12,646 nt of DNA from Erysipelotrichaceae bacterium (lineage in GTDB: Bacteria > Bacillota_I > Bacilli_A > Erysipelotrichales > Erysipelotrichaceae), in contig JAFOMB010000011.1 in assembly GCA_017419065.1 (NCBI GenBank), positions 1 to 12,646 on the forward strand, in the 5' to 3' direction. A program made the position numbers and the translations under genes. The notes under the pieces are model-generated. The model did no database searches and was not told the DNA's origin. It saw only the letters and a list, made by a program, of their open reading frames with translations. Below, piece after piece: positions 1-5,802 of the stretch. Every line of letters starts with the position of its first letter. The first letter of the stretch is position 1.

Positions 1-25
1 AAAACATGATATTCTATTTAAGCAC

Positions 26-101
26 GGACACTTAGCTCAGTTGGGAGAGCACATCCTTGACGTGGATGGGGTCAGGGGTTCGAGTCCCTTAGTGTCCACC
101 A
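26..101 (+). tRNA. tRNA-Val(GAC): tRNA-Val, anticodon GAC, with encoded CCA
   Basis: The cloverleaf folds completely. The acceptor stem 26-32 pairs with 91-97 (7 bp). The D stem is 35-38 with 47-50. The anticodon stem is 52-56 with 64-68 and encloses the loop TTGACGT, giving anticodon GAC (59-61). The T stem is 74-78 with 86-90, with one G-U pair and loop TTCGAGT. The discriminator is A98 and CCA (99-101) is encoded. It decodes GUC/GUU valine codons. A possible extended -10 (TGATATTCT, 7-15) lies just upstream, and a terminator follows at 113-140. A 14-bp copy of its 3' end recurs at 1468-1481. Confidence 0.96.
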
Positions 102-112
102 TGATTCCCATG

Positions 113-140
113 AAGCCCTTATATGAGGGCTTTTCTTTTT
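113..140 (+). terminator. Rho-independent terminator of tRNA-Val
   Basis: AAGCCCT (113-119) pairs with AGGGCTT (126-132) around a TATATG loop. The U-rich tail runs to 140. It ends tRNA transcription before the nnrD promoter. Confidence 0.85.
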
Positions 141-157
141 CCTTTGGAAAACTCGAT

Positions 158-163
158 TATAAT
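158..163 (+). promoter_or_regulatory. nnrD -10 box, likely leaderless start
   Basis: A perfect TATAAT is followed by six bases (AGTCTT) and then the nnrD ATG at 170. Transcription normally starts about 7 nt after the -10, that is at the A of the start codon. No Shine-Dalgarno sequence lies between. No good -35 is visible. Confidence 0.55.
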
Positions 164-169
164 AGTCTT

Positions 170-1006
170 ATGCACACAGAAGAATTCTTTACACATTATC
201 CCATCAGAAGAGCGGATTCCAATAAGTTCGATAACGGCAGAGTCTTTCTGATCGGCGGTTCCTACGGGATGGCCGGAGCTGCCATTCTCAACATCCTCGG
301 AGCCAGAAGTGCCGGAGCTTCCTATATCGACGTTCTCCTTCCCGAAGAGATCTATCCGATCGCTGCCGTAAGAGAGATCACGGCTGTCTATCATCCGGAT
401 GACTGTGAGAAAGACCGGATCGGGATAGCGGCTTTACAGAAGGCGAAGGCCGTCTCTTTCGGTTCCGGGATGACGAATCATCCAAAGAAGAGAAAATATC
501 TGAAATATCTGTCTGAAAACGTCAAAGTCCCGCTTGTCGTCGATGCGGAGGGATTGCGCATCCTGGCAGATCATCCAACCTATTCAAAGAATATGATCCT
601 GACGCCGCACCTTGGTGAATTCTCAGCTCTTACGCGTCTTTCTGTCGATGAGATCCAAAAGGATAGAGAAAACATCGCAATCTCCTTCGCAAAAGAGAAA
701 AACATCACTCTCGTCTTAAAAGGACCGGGGACTCTCGTGGTCGATGCGAAGGGAAGACTCTATCGGAATGATTCCGGCAATGAGGCACTGGCCAGAGCAG
801 GAAGCGGCGATGTCCTGACCGGGATGATCGCCGGACTCTGCAGTCTCTATGATGATGCCTACCAGGCCGTCTCAGATGCTGTATGGCTGCACGGTCATCT
901 CTCAGATGAAGCCTGCAGGACGCATTCCAAGGAGATCTTCGATCTCACGAAGTATCCGGAATACGCCGATGCCTTCTTCAAAAGAAGAAGCAGCGAAACA
1001 GAATGA
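170..1006 (+). CDS. nnrD: ADP-dependent (S)-NAD(P)H-hydrate dehydratase
   Basis: This 278-aa enzyme dehydrates S-NADHX and S-NADPHX back to NAD(P)H using ADP, a cytosolic metabolite-repair step. The YjeF C-terminal (ribokinase-like) fold is recognisable from the glycine-rich FLIGGSYGMAG near residues 26-36, TPHLGEF (145-151), KGPGTLV (184-190) and the ADP/catalytic motif ending AGSGDVLTG (210-218) with the likely catalytic Asp214. Length matches stand-alone NnrD proteins (about 275 aa). The epimerase half NnrE is not fused and is not in the window. The reading frame stays open back into the tRNA, but homology starts near residue 10 of the ATG at 170, so that start is chosen. It has no ribosome site and a TATAAT 6 nt upstream, suggesting leaderless translation. 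No terminator follows; the AT-rich relic begins about 35 bp after the stop. Confidence 0.92.
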   Translation: MHTEEFFTHYPIRRADSNKFDNGRVFLIGGSYGMAGAAILNILGARSAGASYIDVLLPEEIYPIAAVREITAVYHPDDCEKDRIGIAALQKAKAVSFGSGMTNHPKKRKYLKYLSENVKVPLVVDAEGLRILADHPTYSKNMILTPHLGEFSALTRLSVDEIQKDRENIAISFAKEKNITLVLKGPGTLVVDAKGRLYRNDSGNEALARAGSGDVLTGMIAGLCSLYDDAYQAVSDAVWLHGHLSDEACRTHSKEIFDLTKYPEYADAFFKRRSSETE

Positions 1007-1074
1007 AGTACGGAAACGAATAAGGAAATCCGAAGAACTTAATCGTGAATTGTGATGAGAAAAAAGGAGAATCT

Positions 1075-1326
1075 ATGGAAACCAAAAGAACAAATACTAA
1101 CGCTATTATCGGATTTGGATTGTCTTTGGGAGGCTATTTTACCAATATGTCCTTAGGAATCCTGTTAATTATTGCCGGCTTTATCTTTTCAATTATTGGA
1201 TTTGTACAAATCAAAGAACGAGGGGAAAAAGGAAAAGTATTCGCCATCCTAGGTTTTATTTTATCGTTGCTAGCGTTTATTCTGGCAATACTAGCAAACT
1301 TATATCCTGAATTGTTTAACTATTGA
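1075..1326 (+). CDS. Small DUF4190-like two-helix membrane protein
   Basis: This is an 83-aa hypothetical protein. The start is the ATG at 1075, placed by a clear AAAGGAGA ribosome site at 1063-1070. Two hydrophobic segments (about residues 9-42 and 53-75) flank a short basic loop, VQIKERGEKGK. A glycine-rich helix followed by a loop of the form QIKxRGxKGK and a second helix starting 'AILGF' is the layout of DUF4190 membrane proteins, whose function is not established. Codon use is AT-rich (many AAA, ATT and TTA codons), unlike the neighbouring genes, which favour ATC and CTC. With the surrounding repeats this suggests acquisition by transfer. It differs from nnrD and the exonuclease gene in having an ordinary ribosome site. 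The family call is tentative. Confidence 0.6.
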   Translation: METKRTNTNAIIGFGLSLGGYFTNMSLGILLIIAGFIFSIIGFVQIKERGEKGKVFAILGFILSLLAFILAILANLYPELFNY

Positions 1327-1327
1327 T

Positions 1328-1349
1328 TTTTGGGAACATTTTGGGAACA
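1328..1349 (+). repeat. Perfect tandem 11-bp repeat TTTTGGGAACA x2
   Basis: TTTTGGGAACA at 1328-1338 is repeated immediately at 1339-1349, directly after the small membrane gene. Short direct repeats near an att-like site are typical of tyrosine-recombinase arm sites, but no recombinase is present to confirm this. Confidence 0.7.
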
Positions 1350-1467
1350 GCGGTATTAATTTATGACGATTATTATCAAATAATGGAAAATAGTGTTTTT
1401 TAATAAAAAGCCCTAAATAAAGCATTACCAAACAATGAAAAACAATGGATAAATGTATTATCGTGAA

Positions 1468-1481
1468 TTAGTGTCCACCAT
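1468..1481 (+). repeat. Att-like copy of the tRNA-Val 3' end
   Basis: TTAGTGTCCACCAT is identical to 89-102, which spans the last T-stem bases, the 3' acceptor strand, the discriminator and CCA of tRNA-Val. No other tRNA parts lie upstream of it, and a tRNA-style terminator follows at 1491. This is the pattern of an attR-type scar or of a destroyed tandem tRNA. Confidence 0.65.
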
Positions 1482-1490
1482 TTGAAAAGA

Positions 1491-1514
1491 AACGCCGAAA
1501 GGCGTTTTTGTTTT
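1491..1514 (+). terminator. Rho-independent terminator after the tRNA-tail copy
   Basis: AACGCC (1491-1496), a GAAA tetraloop and GGCGTT (1501-1506) are followed by TTTTGTTTT. It lies 10 bp after the duplicated tRNA end, where a tRNA gene's own terminator would be. It probably once served an intact tRNA here. Confidence 0.85.
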
Positions 1515-1551
1515 ATATCCCTTCCCTTGGCGTATTTTCTGCAGGTCCTTC

Positions 1552-1560
1552 TGCTAGAAT
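1552..1560 (+). promoter_or_regulatory. Extended -10 promoter of the exonuclease gene
   Basis: TGCTAGAAT is a TGn-extended -10. The hexamer ends six bases before the ATG at 1567, so the transcript should begin at or next to the start codon. No -35 at proper spacing and no ribosome site are seen. Confidence 0.55.
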
Positions 1561-1566
1561 AGAGTC

Positions 1567-2304
1567 ATGGCACATGTGAAATACTTTATCGATTTTGAAG
1601 CCTGTGATGAACAGACGATCATCTCAGTAGGCTGTATATGTGAAGACGGAAGGGAATTCTATTCCCTGGTTTATAACGAATCTCCGATCTCCGAGAGGAT
1701 ACAGGAGATCACAGGACTGAAACAGGAAGATGTCCTGGCCGCTGAACCGGCAAGCACTGTCTTTGAGCGCTTCTATGACTGGTGTTCAGAGGGCATCCCG
1801 GATTTTTACTGCTACGGCAGTTCCGATCCGGACTTCTGCTACAACACCCTTCAAAACGCCACTGCCTTCAAAGAAGCCGCTATCCTGTCTTATCTTTCCC
1901 TGAATATGAAGGACTACTCGGAAAGAGCTGTGGAACACTTCCATGCGACGCAGACCATCTCCTTAGAACGTCTGGGAAAGCACTATGATGAAAACATGGC
2001 TGATCAGACCCACAACGCCCTGGATGACGCAAGACTTCTGAAGAGAGTCTATGAGGAGATCGAGGGAAGGCCGGAAGAGAGATACATCTTCAAAGACTAC
2101 ATGGGCGAATCGCACCGCAGGATCCGCGGTCAGGTCCTCCGCATCCAGGGAGATGAAGTGATAGAAGCCTATGATTCCATACAGGAAGCCGCTGCCTGGG
2201 TACAGAAGACATCCGGGGGAAGTCTTTCCAATATCGAAGAGAAGATCAAGCGGGCTTCCTATGAGAATATCCGCTACTCCAAATACAAGTGGAGGATCAT
2301 ATAA
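1567..2304 (+). CDS. DEDDh 3'-5' exonuclease with C-terminal NUMOD1-like domain
   Basis: This 245-aa protein belongs to the DnaQ/RNase H-like DEDDh exonucleases. The catalytic set is visible: D9 and E11 in FIDFEA, D87 or D89 in SSDPDF, and H149 with D153/D154 in HNALDDA. ITGL (48-51) is the usual exo-fold motif. It should degrade DNA or RNA from the 3' end with two metal ions; the substrate is unknown. After the fold (about residue 175), residues 188-245 (VLRIQGDEVIEAYDSIQEAA ... SLSNIEEKIK ... SKYKWR) match the layout of NUMOD1, a short DNA-binding helix-turn-helix module best known from homing endonucleases. The start is forced: FIDFEA begins at residue 7 and there is no other upstream Met. 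It lacks a ribosome site (see the -10 entry). It is monocistronic, ending at a bidirectional terminator. Confidence 0.85.
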   Translation: MAHVKYFIDFEACDEQTIISVGCICEDGREFYSLVYNESPISERIQEITGLKQEDVLAAEPASTVFERFYDWCSEGIPDFYCYGSSDPDFCYNTLQNATAFKEAAILSYLSLNMKDYSERAVEHFHATQTISLERLGKHYDENMADQTHNALDDARLLKRVYEEIEGRPEERYIFKDYMGESHRRIRGQVLRIQGDEVIEAYDSIQEAAAWVQKTSGGSLSNIEEKIKRASYENIRYSKYKWRII

Positions 2305-2309
2305 TGAAA

Positions 2310-2340
2310 AATCACCGGTGAAACCGGTGATTTGTTTTAT
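2310..2340. terminator. Bidirectional terminator between convergent genes
   Basis: A perfect 10-bp stem, AATCACCGGT (2310-2319) with ACCGGTGATT (2323-2332), has a GAA loop. A T-rich tail follows on the plus strand and an A-run precedes it, giving a U tail on the minus strand. It serves both the exonuclease gene and the methionine gamma-lyase gene. Confidence 0.9.
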
Positions 2341-2354
2341 ATACAGGTATGTGA

Positions 2355-3545
2355 TCAGATCTTTTCGAAGGCCTGCTTCAGGTCCTCGATCAGATCATCG
2401 ACGTTCTCAAGACCGACAGAATAACGGATGAGACCCGGGGCAATACCGGCCGCTTCCAGTTCTTCTTCTGTCAGAGGAGAGTGTGTCATGGAACCCGGAT
2501 GTTCGAGCAGGGTCTCGGCAGCACCTAAGGAGACAGCCAGTGTCGCGACCTTGACGTTGTCGGCAACGATGGCGGCTTTCTCTCTTCCGCCCTTGACGAT
2601 GAAGCTGACCATACCGCCGAAGCCATCCATCTGCTTCTTGGCGATCTCATGTCCTTCATGGCTTTCCAGACCCGGATAGAAGACCTTTTCTACTTTGTCG
2701 TTGGTCTCAAGGTACCGGGCGATCTTCATGGCGCTTTCGCAGTGTCTCTGCATGCGGACTTCGAGTGTCTTGAGTCCTCTGGCGACCAGGAAGGCCTCAT
2801 TTGGAGCCAGGACAGCCCCGGTCATGTCTTTGATACCGATCATCAGGATGTCATGGATCGTCTGCTTGTCACTGACGACGACGCCTGCCAGCAGGTCGCC
2901 GTGACCGTTGATGTACTTCGTGCAGGAGTGAAGGACGATGTCCGCTCCCAGTTCCAGCGGTCTCTGTAAGACCGGAGAAGAGAAGGTGTTGTCGCAGATG
3001 ACACGGATCTCCGGATTGTAGGCGTGGACGATAGACGCTGTCTTTTCGATATCGATGATCTTGAGATTCGGGTTGGCCGGTGTCTCCAGATAGACGATGC
3101 GCGTATTCTCATTTAAAGTCGCTTTCAGTTCCTCTTCATCAGCCATCTCGATGAAATGGACCTTGACGCCGAAACGGCTCAGGTGATGTTCAAAGAATTC
3201 AAAGGTGCAGCCGTAGAGGGTCTTGTCGGCGATGATCTCCTGACCTGCGGAAATACAGGTCCAGATCGTCGCGGTGACAGCTCCCATACCGGTAGCGGTG
3301 ACGAGTGCGGCTTCTCCGCCTTCCAGCTTCGCCAGTGTCTCTTCCAGCGCTGTACAGGTCGGTGTTCCCAGACGGGAATAGATATAGCCTTCTTCCTCCT
3401 GCGCAAAGCGGGCAGCGCCCTGAGCAGTCGAATCAAAGACAAATGTCGAAGTATTGTAGATCGGCGTGACCAGAGCACCGTACTGATCTTTTACTGTGCT
3501 TCCGTGGATCGCCTCTGTGCTGAAACCTTTTCTTTTCTTTTCCAT
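2355..3545 (-). CDS. mgl: Methionine gamma-lyase (PLP-dependent)
   Basis: This 396-aa Cys/Met-metabolism PLP enzyme splits L-methionine into methanethiol, 2-oxobutyrate and ammonia in the cytosol. The Schiff-base lysine is K210 in SCTKYINGHGD. Y56 and R58 (YIYSRLG) bind PLP phosphate from the neighbouring subunit, and D185 (ICDNTF) binds the pyridine nitrogen. The methionine-specific signature is present: Y111-G-C113-T-F, matching Tyr114/Cys116 of the Pseudomonas putida enzyme, plus KDMTGAVLAP and SMTHS near the C-terminus. Cystathionine gamma-synthases and beta-lyases normally lack that cysteine, so gamma-lyase is preferred; some homocysteine or cysteine activity is possible. The start is supported by GGGAGG 9 nt upstream. 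It has its own extended -10 and lies 105 bp after mtnK, separated by a terminator. Confidence 0.9.
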   Translation of the reverse strand: MEKKRKGFSTEAIHGSTVKDQYGALVTPIYNTSTFVFDSTAQGAARFAQEEEGYIYSRLGTPTCTALEETLAKLEGGEAALVTATGMGAVTATIWTCISAGQEIIADKTLYGCTFEFFEHHLSRFGVKVHFIEMADEEELKATLNENTRIVYLETPANPNLKIIDIEKTASIVHAYNPEIRVICDNTFSSPVLQRPLELGADIVLHSCTKYINGHGDLLAGVVVSDKQTIHDILMIGIKDMTGAVLAPNEAFLVARGLKTLEVRMQRHCESAMKIARYLETNDKVEKVFYPGLESHEGHEIAKKQMDGFGGMVSFIVKGGREKAAIVADNVKVATLAVSLGAAETLLEHPGSMTHSPLTEEELEAAGIAPGLIRYSVGLENVDDLIEDLKQAFEKI

Positions 3546-3588
3546 CGAAGATGTCCTCCCATAATCATGTGTCTTTCACAACGCACCT

Positions 3589-3597
3589 ATTATAACA
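3589..3597 (-). promoter_or_regulatory. Extended -10 promoter of methionine gamma-lyase
   Basis: On the minus strand TGTTATAAT is a perfect -10 with a TGn extension. It predicts a transcript starting near 3582 with a leader of about 37 nt carrying GGGAGG (3555-3560). The leader is too short for a SAM riboswitch or T-box. Confidence 0.7.
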
Positions 3598-3620
3598 GAG
3601 AAAGAAAGTGTTCTACGTAT

Positions 3621-3642
3621 AAGAAAAGGCCTTTCAGGCCTT
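3621..3642 (-). terminator. Terminator of the mtnK operon
   Basis: AAGGCCT (3626-3632) pairs with AGGCCTT (3636-3642) around a TTC loop. On the minus strand the hairpin is followed by TTTTCTTAT, 9 bp after the mtnK stop. Confidence 0.85.
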
Positions 3643-3650
3643 CTTGTGTG

Positions 3651-4826
3651 TCAGAGTATGGAGAGGAAAGAGGAAACATCCATATCTCTTCTGTTCTTGA
3701 TGAGAGACTTGGCGATCTTTATCAGATCTCTTTCCGCTTCCCTTCGTCCTTCCGGGATCTCGAGGTCTTTGACTTTGGCAGTTCCTACGATACGTCTGAT
3801 GAGCTCGCTGCCGGTGTAGCCGAAGGCATCTTCCAGGATCCTGCGCAGCAGATCCTTCCGGTATTTTTCACTCTTGTACAGCGGATCTGTAGAAGTTTTT
3901 AGTATTGCTTCCGCTTCTTTTTCAAAGTCTTCAAAGAATGTCCTCAGACTCTCCTTCGTCCACTTCGTGAATATCTCTTTCTTCTCTTCGTCTTTTTCCG
4001 TATAGAGACAGTTCACATAGGCGAAGATCAGATGGGCAGCCACATTCCCGAGGTCATAGCCGGCAGGACCCATGATTGCGAATTCCGGATCCAGTACCTT
4101 GGTGTCTTCTTTCGTCAGGAAGATCGAACCGCTGTGCAGGTCGCCGTGGATGAGACACTGTCTGTCGGACTGGAAGCCTTCCTTCAGAAGGGCTGCTTCA
4201 TAACAGAGTTCTTCATCCTGGTAGATCTCTTCCTTCACATAGTCCTCATTCCCCGGGGTGATGATGTTTCTGCCCAGGGAGTTCGTGAAGGCTTCATTGA
4301 AGACCAGACGGTCCGTGATCTCGCACATGACAGGATTGGTATACCTCTTCTCCAGTTTTCTCTTCTCATCGGCAGGAAGGATGGCAGATGAGGTGGAGAT
4401 CAGCGTCCTGGCACAGAAGGAAGCCATGTCCTTCGCCAGTTTCGGGAAGGTCTCTCTCTTCAGGAGGGCATAGCGCAGGTTCTCGTGATCGCCGAGATCC
4501 TCCATGATGGTACAGCACATGACCGGGTCAAAGAGATAGAGTTCCGGAACACAATCCGGGCAGTATGTCTTTTCCAAGGAGAGCGTCTCATATTCCAGGG
4601 CGCTCCTGTCCAGGGAATTCGGGGTGTGTCCTGAACGGGTATAGAGGTCCGCGTGCTTGACGATCAGGGAACGCGTTCCATCACTCACACGGAAGACGTA
4701 GTTGATATTGCCGTCACCGATCTCCTTACAGGAGAGATCGCCTGTAAAATAATCCGGCATCTTCTCCTGGATATATTCGATGCAGTCTTCCTCATTCATG
4801 CGGAAGTGTTTCTCAAATCTGTTCAT
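3651..4826 (-). CDS. mtnK: S-methyl-5-thioribose kinase
   Basis: This 391-aa kinase phosphorylates 5-methylthioribose at C1 with ATP, a step in methionine salvage from methylthioadenosine (MTA). It has the aminoglycoside/choline-kinase-like fold. GDGNINYVFRV (37-47) is the nucleotide loop, K57 in IVKHA is the ATP lysine, HGDLHSGSI (227-235) is the catalytic loop with D229, and DPEFAIMGPAGYDLGN (246-261) is the metal-binding motif. Length is close to Bacillus MtnK (about 397 aa). The ATG at 4826 is chosen because AGGAGG lies 5-6 nt before it; an ATG 15 nt further upstream has no ribosome site. That ribosome site lies inside the end of the upstream nucleoside hydrolase gene, and the reading frames overlap by 14 bp, so translation is probably coupled. 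The isomerase MtnA and later salvage genes are not in the window. Confidence 0.93.
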   Translation of the reverse strand: MNRFEKHFRMNEEDCIEYIQEKMPDYFTGDLSCKEIGDGNINYVFRVSDGTRSLIVKHADLYTRSGHTPNSLDRSALEYETLSLEKTYCPDCVPELYLFDPVMCCTIMEDLGDHENLRYALLKRETFPKLAKDMASFCARTLISTSSAILPADEKRKLEKRYTNPVMCEITDRLVFNEAFTNSLGRNIITPGNEDYVKEEIYQDEELCYEAALLKEGFQSDRQCLIHGDLHSGSIFLTKEDTKVLDPEFAIMGPAGYDLGNVAAHLIFAYVNCLYTEKDEEKKEIFTKWTKESLRTFFEDFEKEAEAILKTSTDPLYKSEKYRKDLLRRILEDAFGYTGSELIRRIVGTAKVKDLEIPEGRREAERDLIKIAKSLIKNRRDMDVSSFLSIL

Positions 4827-5802
4827 GTTTTCCTCCTGCATTCAATATACAGCTGATGAACATCTGTTTCATCTTCTCTTCAACACCTTCTTTTGCGCAG
4901 GCCAGGAAGATGTTCTTCTCTTCGTCGCTCTTATGCAGCCGGTCATTGACATCGATGACCGTCATCCCATAGGTATAGGTCCCCTTCAGTTCTATGCCGC
5001 AGAAGAGCTTTACAGGCTCGTAGAGCGTCTCATCCAGCATGGCCATGACACAGGCCGGATCATGGAGAACGACCGGTCTGTCAGGATCAGGAGCCTTCCC
5101 GTCAAAGGCTGTAGAAGATCTGTGATAATCCTTCAGCATGTGATAGACCGTCTGACAGAGCTCATCGCCTTCCGCAAAGACTTCCTTCGCCTCATTCGGG
5201 GTGATGTGCAGGGAATCGGTGAACTGTTCGCTGGTAAACATGTAGAACGGGATCCCGCTGTGTATGAGGACACCGAAGGCCTCCGGGTCGTGATAGACAT
5301 TGACGCTGGCACACTGTCCGGCAGCGCCGATGCGGATGCCGCCGCCCATGAAGACAAAGCGTCCGATCTTCTCTTTCAGATCCGGATATTTCAGAACAGC
5401 CATCGCGGCGTTCGTACAAGGTCCCAATACAAAGACCGTGACCTTTTCTTCAGAGGAGAAACATCTCTCGGCGATCAGGTCCCAGGCCGGCAGTAAAGAC
5501 AGATTCTCTCTGGAATCCTCCGGATAGACAAAGGTCCCGATGCCGCTTTCCCCGTGTATGAGAGGAGAGGTGTGTCTCTGACAGCGGAAGCCCTGGCAGG
5601 CTCCCTTTCCGACCGGGACATCCGGACGTCCGAGAAGATGAAGGGCGTTCAGGGTGTTGCGCAGGGAATTCTCCAGCGTCGTATTTCCATAAGTTGCCGT
5701 GACGGCAAGCGTTTCAAAACGCGGATCGTTCACACCCGCAAAGAGGGCCATCGAATCATCCAGACCGGTATCCACATCGAATATCACCGGGATCTTTTTC
5801 AT
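4813..5802 (-). CDS. Inosine/uridine-preferring-type nucleoside hydrolase (candidate MTA hydrolase)
   Basis: This 329-aa Ca-dependent ribonucleoside hydrolase cleaves the N-glycosidic bond to give base and ribose. The calcium/ribose cluster DVDTGLDD (9-16) carries D9, D11, D15 and D16. N40 (TYGN), GPCTN (127-131), FMGGG (151-155), N168 in the NVYHDPEA segment and the H247-D248 pair all match known active-site positions. The usual Glu of the EFN motif is replaced by Ser166. The start ATG overlaps the preceding stop as ATGA and has GGAGGT upstream. Being sandwiched in one operon with mtnK, it may hydrolyse methylthioadenosine or 5'-deoxyadenosine to feed the kinase, taking the place of MtnN. 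That role is inference from context; the family call is firm. Confidence 0.88.
   Translation of the reverse strand: MKKIPVIFDVDTGLDDSMALFAGVNDPRFETLAVTATYGNTTLENSLRNTLNALHLLGRPDVPVGKGACQGFRCQRHTSPLIHGESGIGTFVYPEDSRENLSLLPAWDLIAERCFSSEEKVTVFVLGPCTNAAMAVLKYPDLKEKIGRFVFMGGGIRIGAAGQCASVNVYHDPEAFGVLIHSGIPFYMFTSEQFTDSLHITPNEAKEVFAEGDELCQTVYHMLKDYHRSSTAFDGKAPDPDRPVVLHDPACVMAMLDETLYEPVKLFCGIELKGTYTYGMTVIDVNDRLHKSDEEKNIFLACAKEGVEEKMKQMFISCILNAGGKHEQI

Larger units (their letters stand above)
1042..1481. mobile_element. Probable relic of a tRNA-targeted integrative element
   Basis: Base composition drops sharply to AT-rich compared with both flanks. The segment holds a small membrane-protein gene, a perfect tandem 11-bp repeat (1328-1349), a spaced AACAATG pair (1431-1447) and, at its right edge, a 14-bp copy of the tRNA-Val 3' end (1468-1481). 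The 10-bp repeat ATCGTGAATT occurs at both edges (1042-1051 and 1460-1469). No integrase gene is present, so if this was an integrative element only its end remains. Whether the element also included nnrD (one tRNA-tail copy lies on each side of nnrD plus this patch) cannot be settled from one sequence. Confidence 0.5.

Noticed and set aside
41..169. Upstream extension of the nnrD frame through the tRNA
   Set aside because: It reads through tRNA-Val and its terminator; homology begins only after the ATG at 170.
1042..1481. CRISPR array or toxin-antitoxin module in the AT-rich patch
   Set aside because: There are only two-copy short repeats with no regular spacers, and a single small membrane gene with no antitoxin-like partner.
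2355..3545. Cystathionine gamma-synthase or beta-lyase as the product
   Set aside because: The YGCTF cysteine and the KDMTGAVLAP segment match methionine gamma-lyase better, though side activities cannot be excluded.
3546..3582. SAM riboswitch or T-box before methionine gamma-lyase
   Set aside because: The predicted leader is only about 37 nt, too short, with no matching stems.
3156..3902. Long plus-strand open frame across mgl and mtnK
   Set aside because: It is antisense to two well-recognised genes, crosses their promoter and terminator, and has no motif or ribosome site. It is a codon-bias shadow.
4780..5496. Plus-strand open frame opposite the nucleoside hydrolase
   Set aside because: It is antisense to a gene with a full catalytic motif set and shows no domain of its own.
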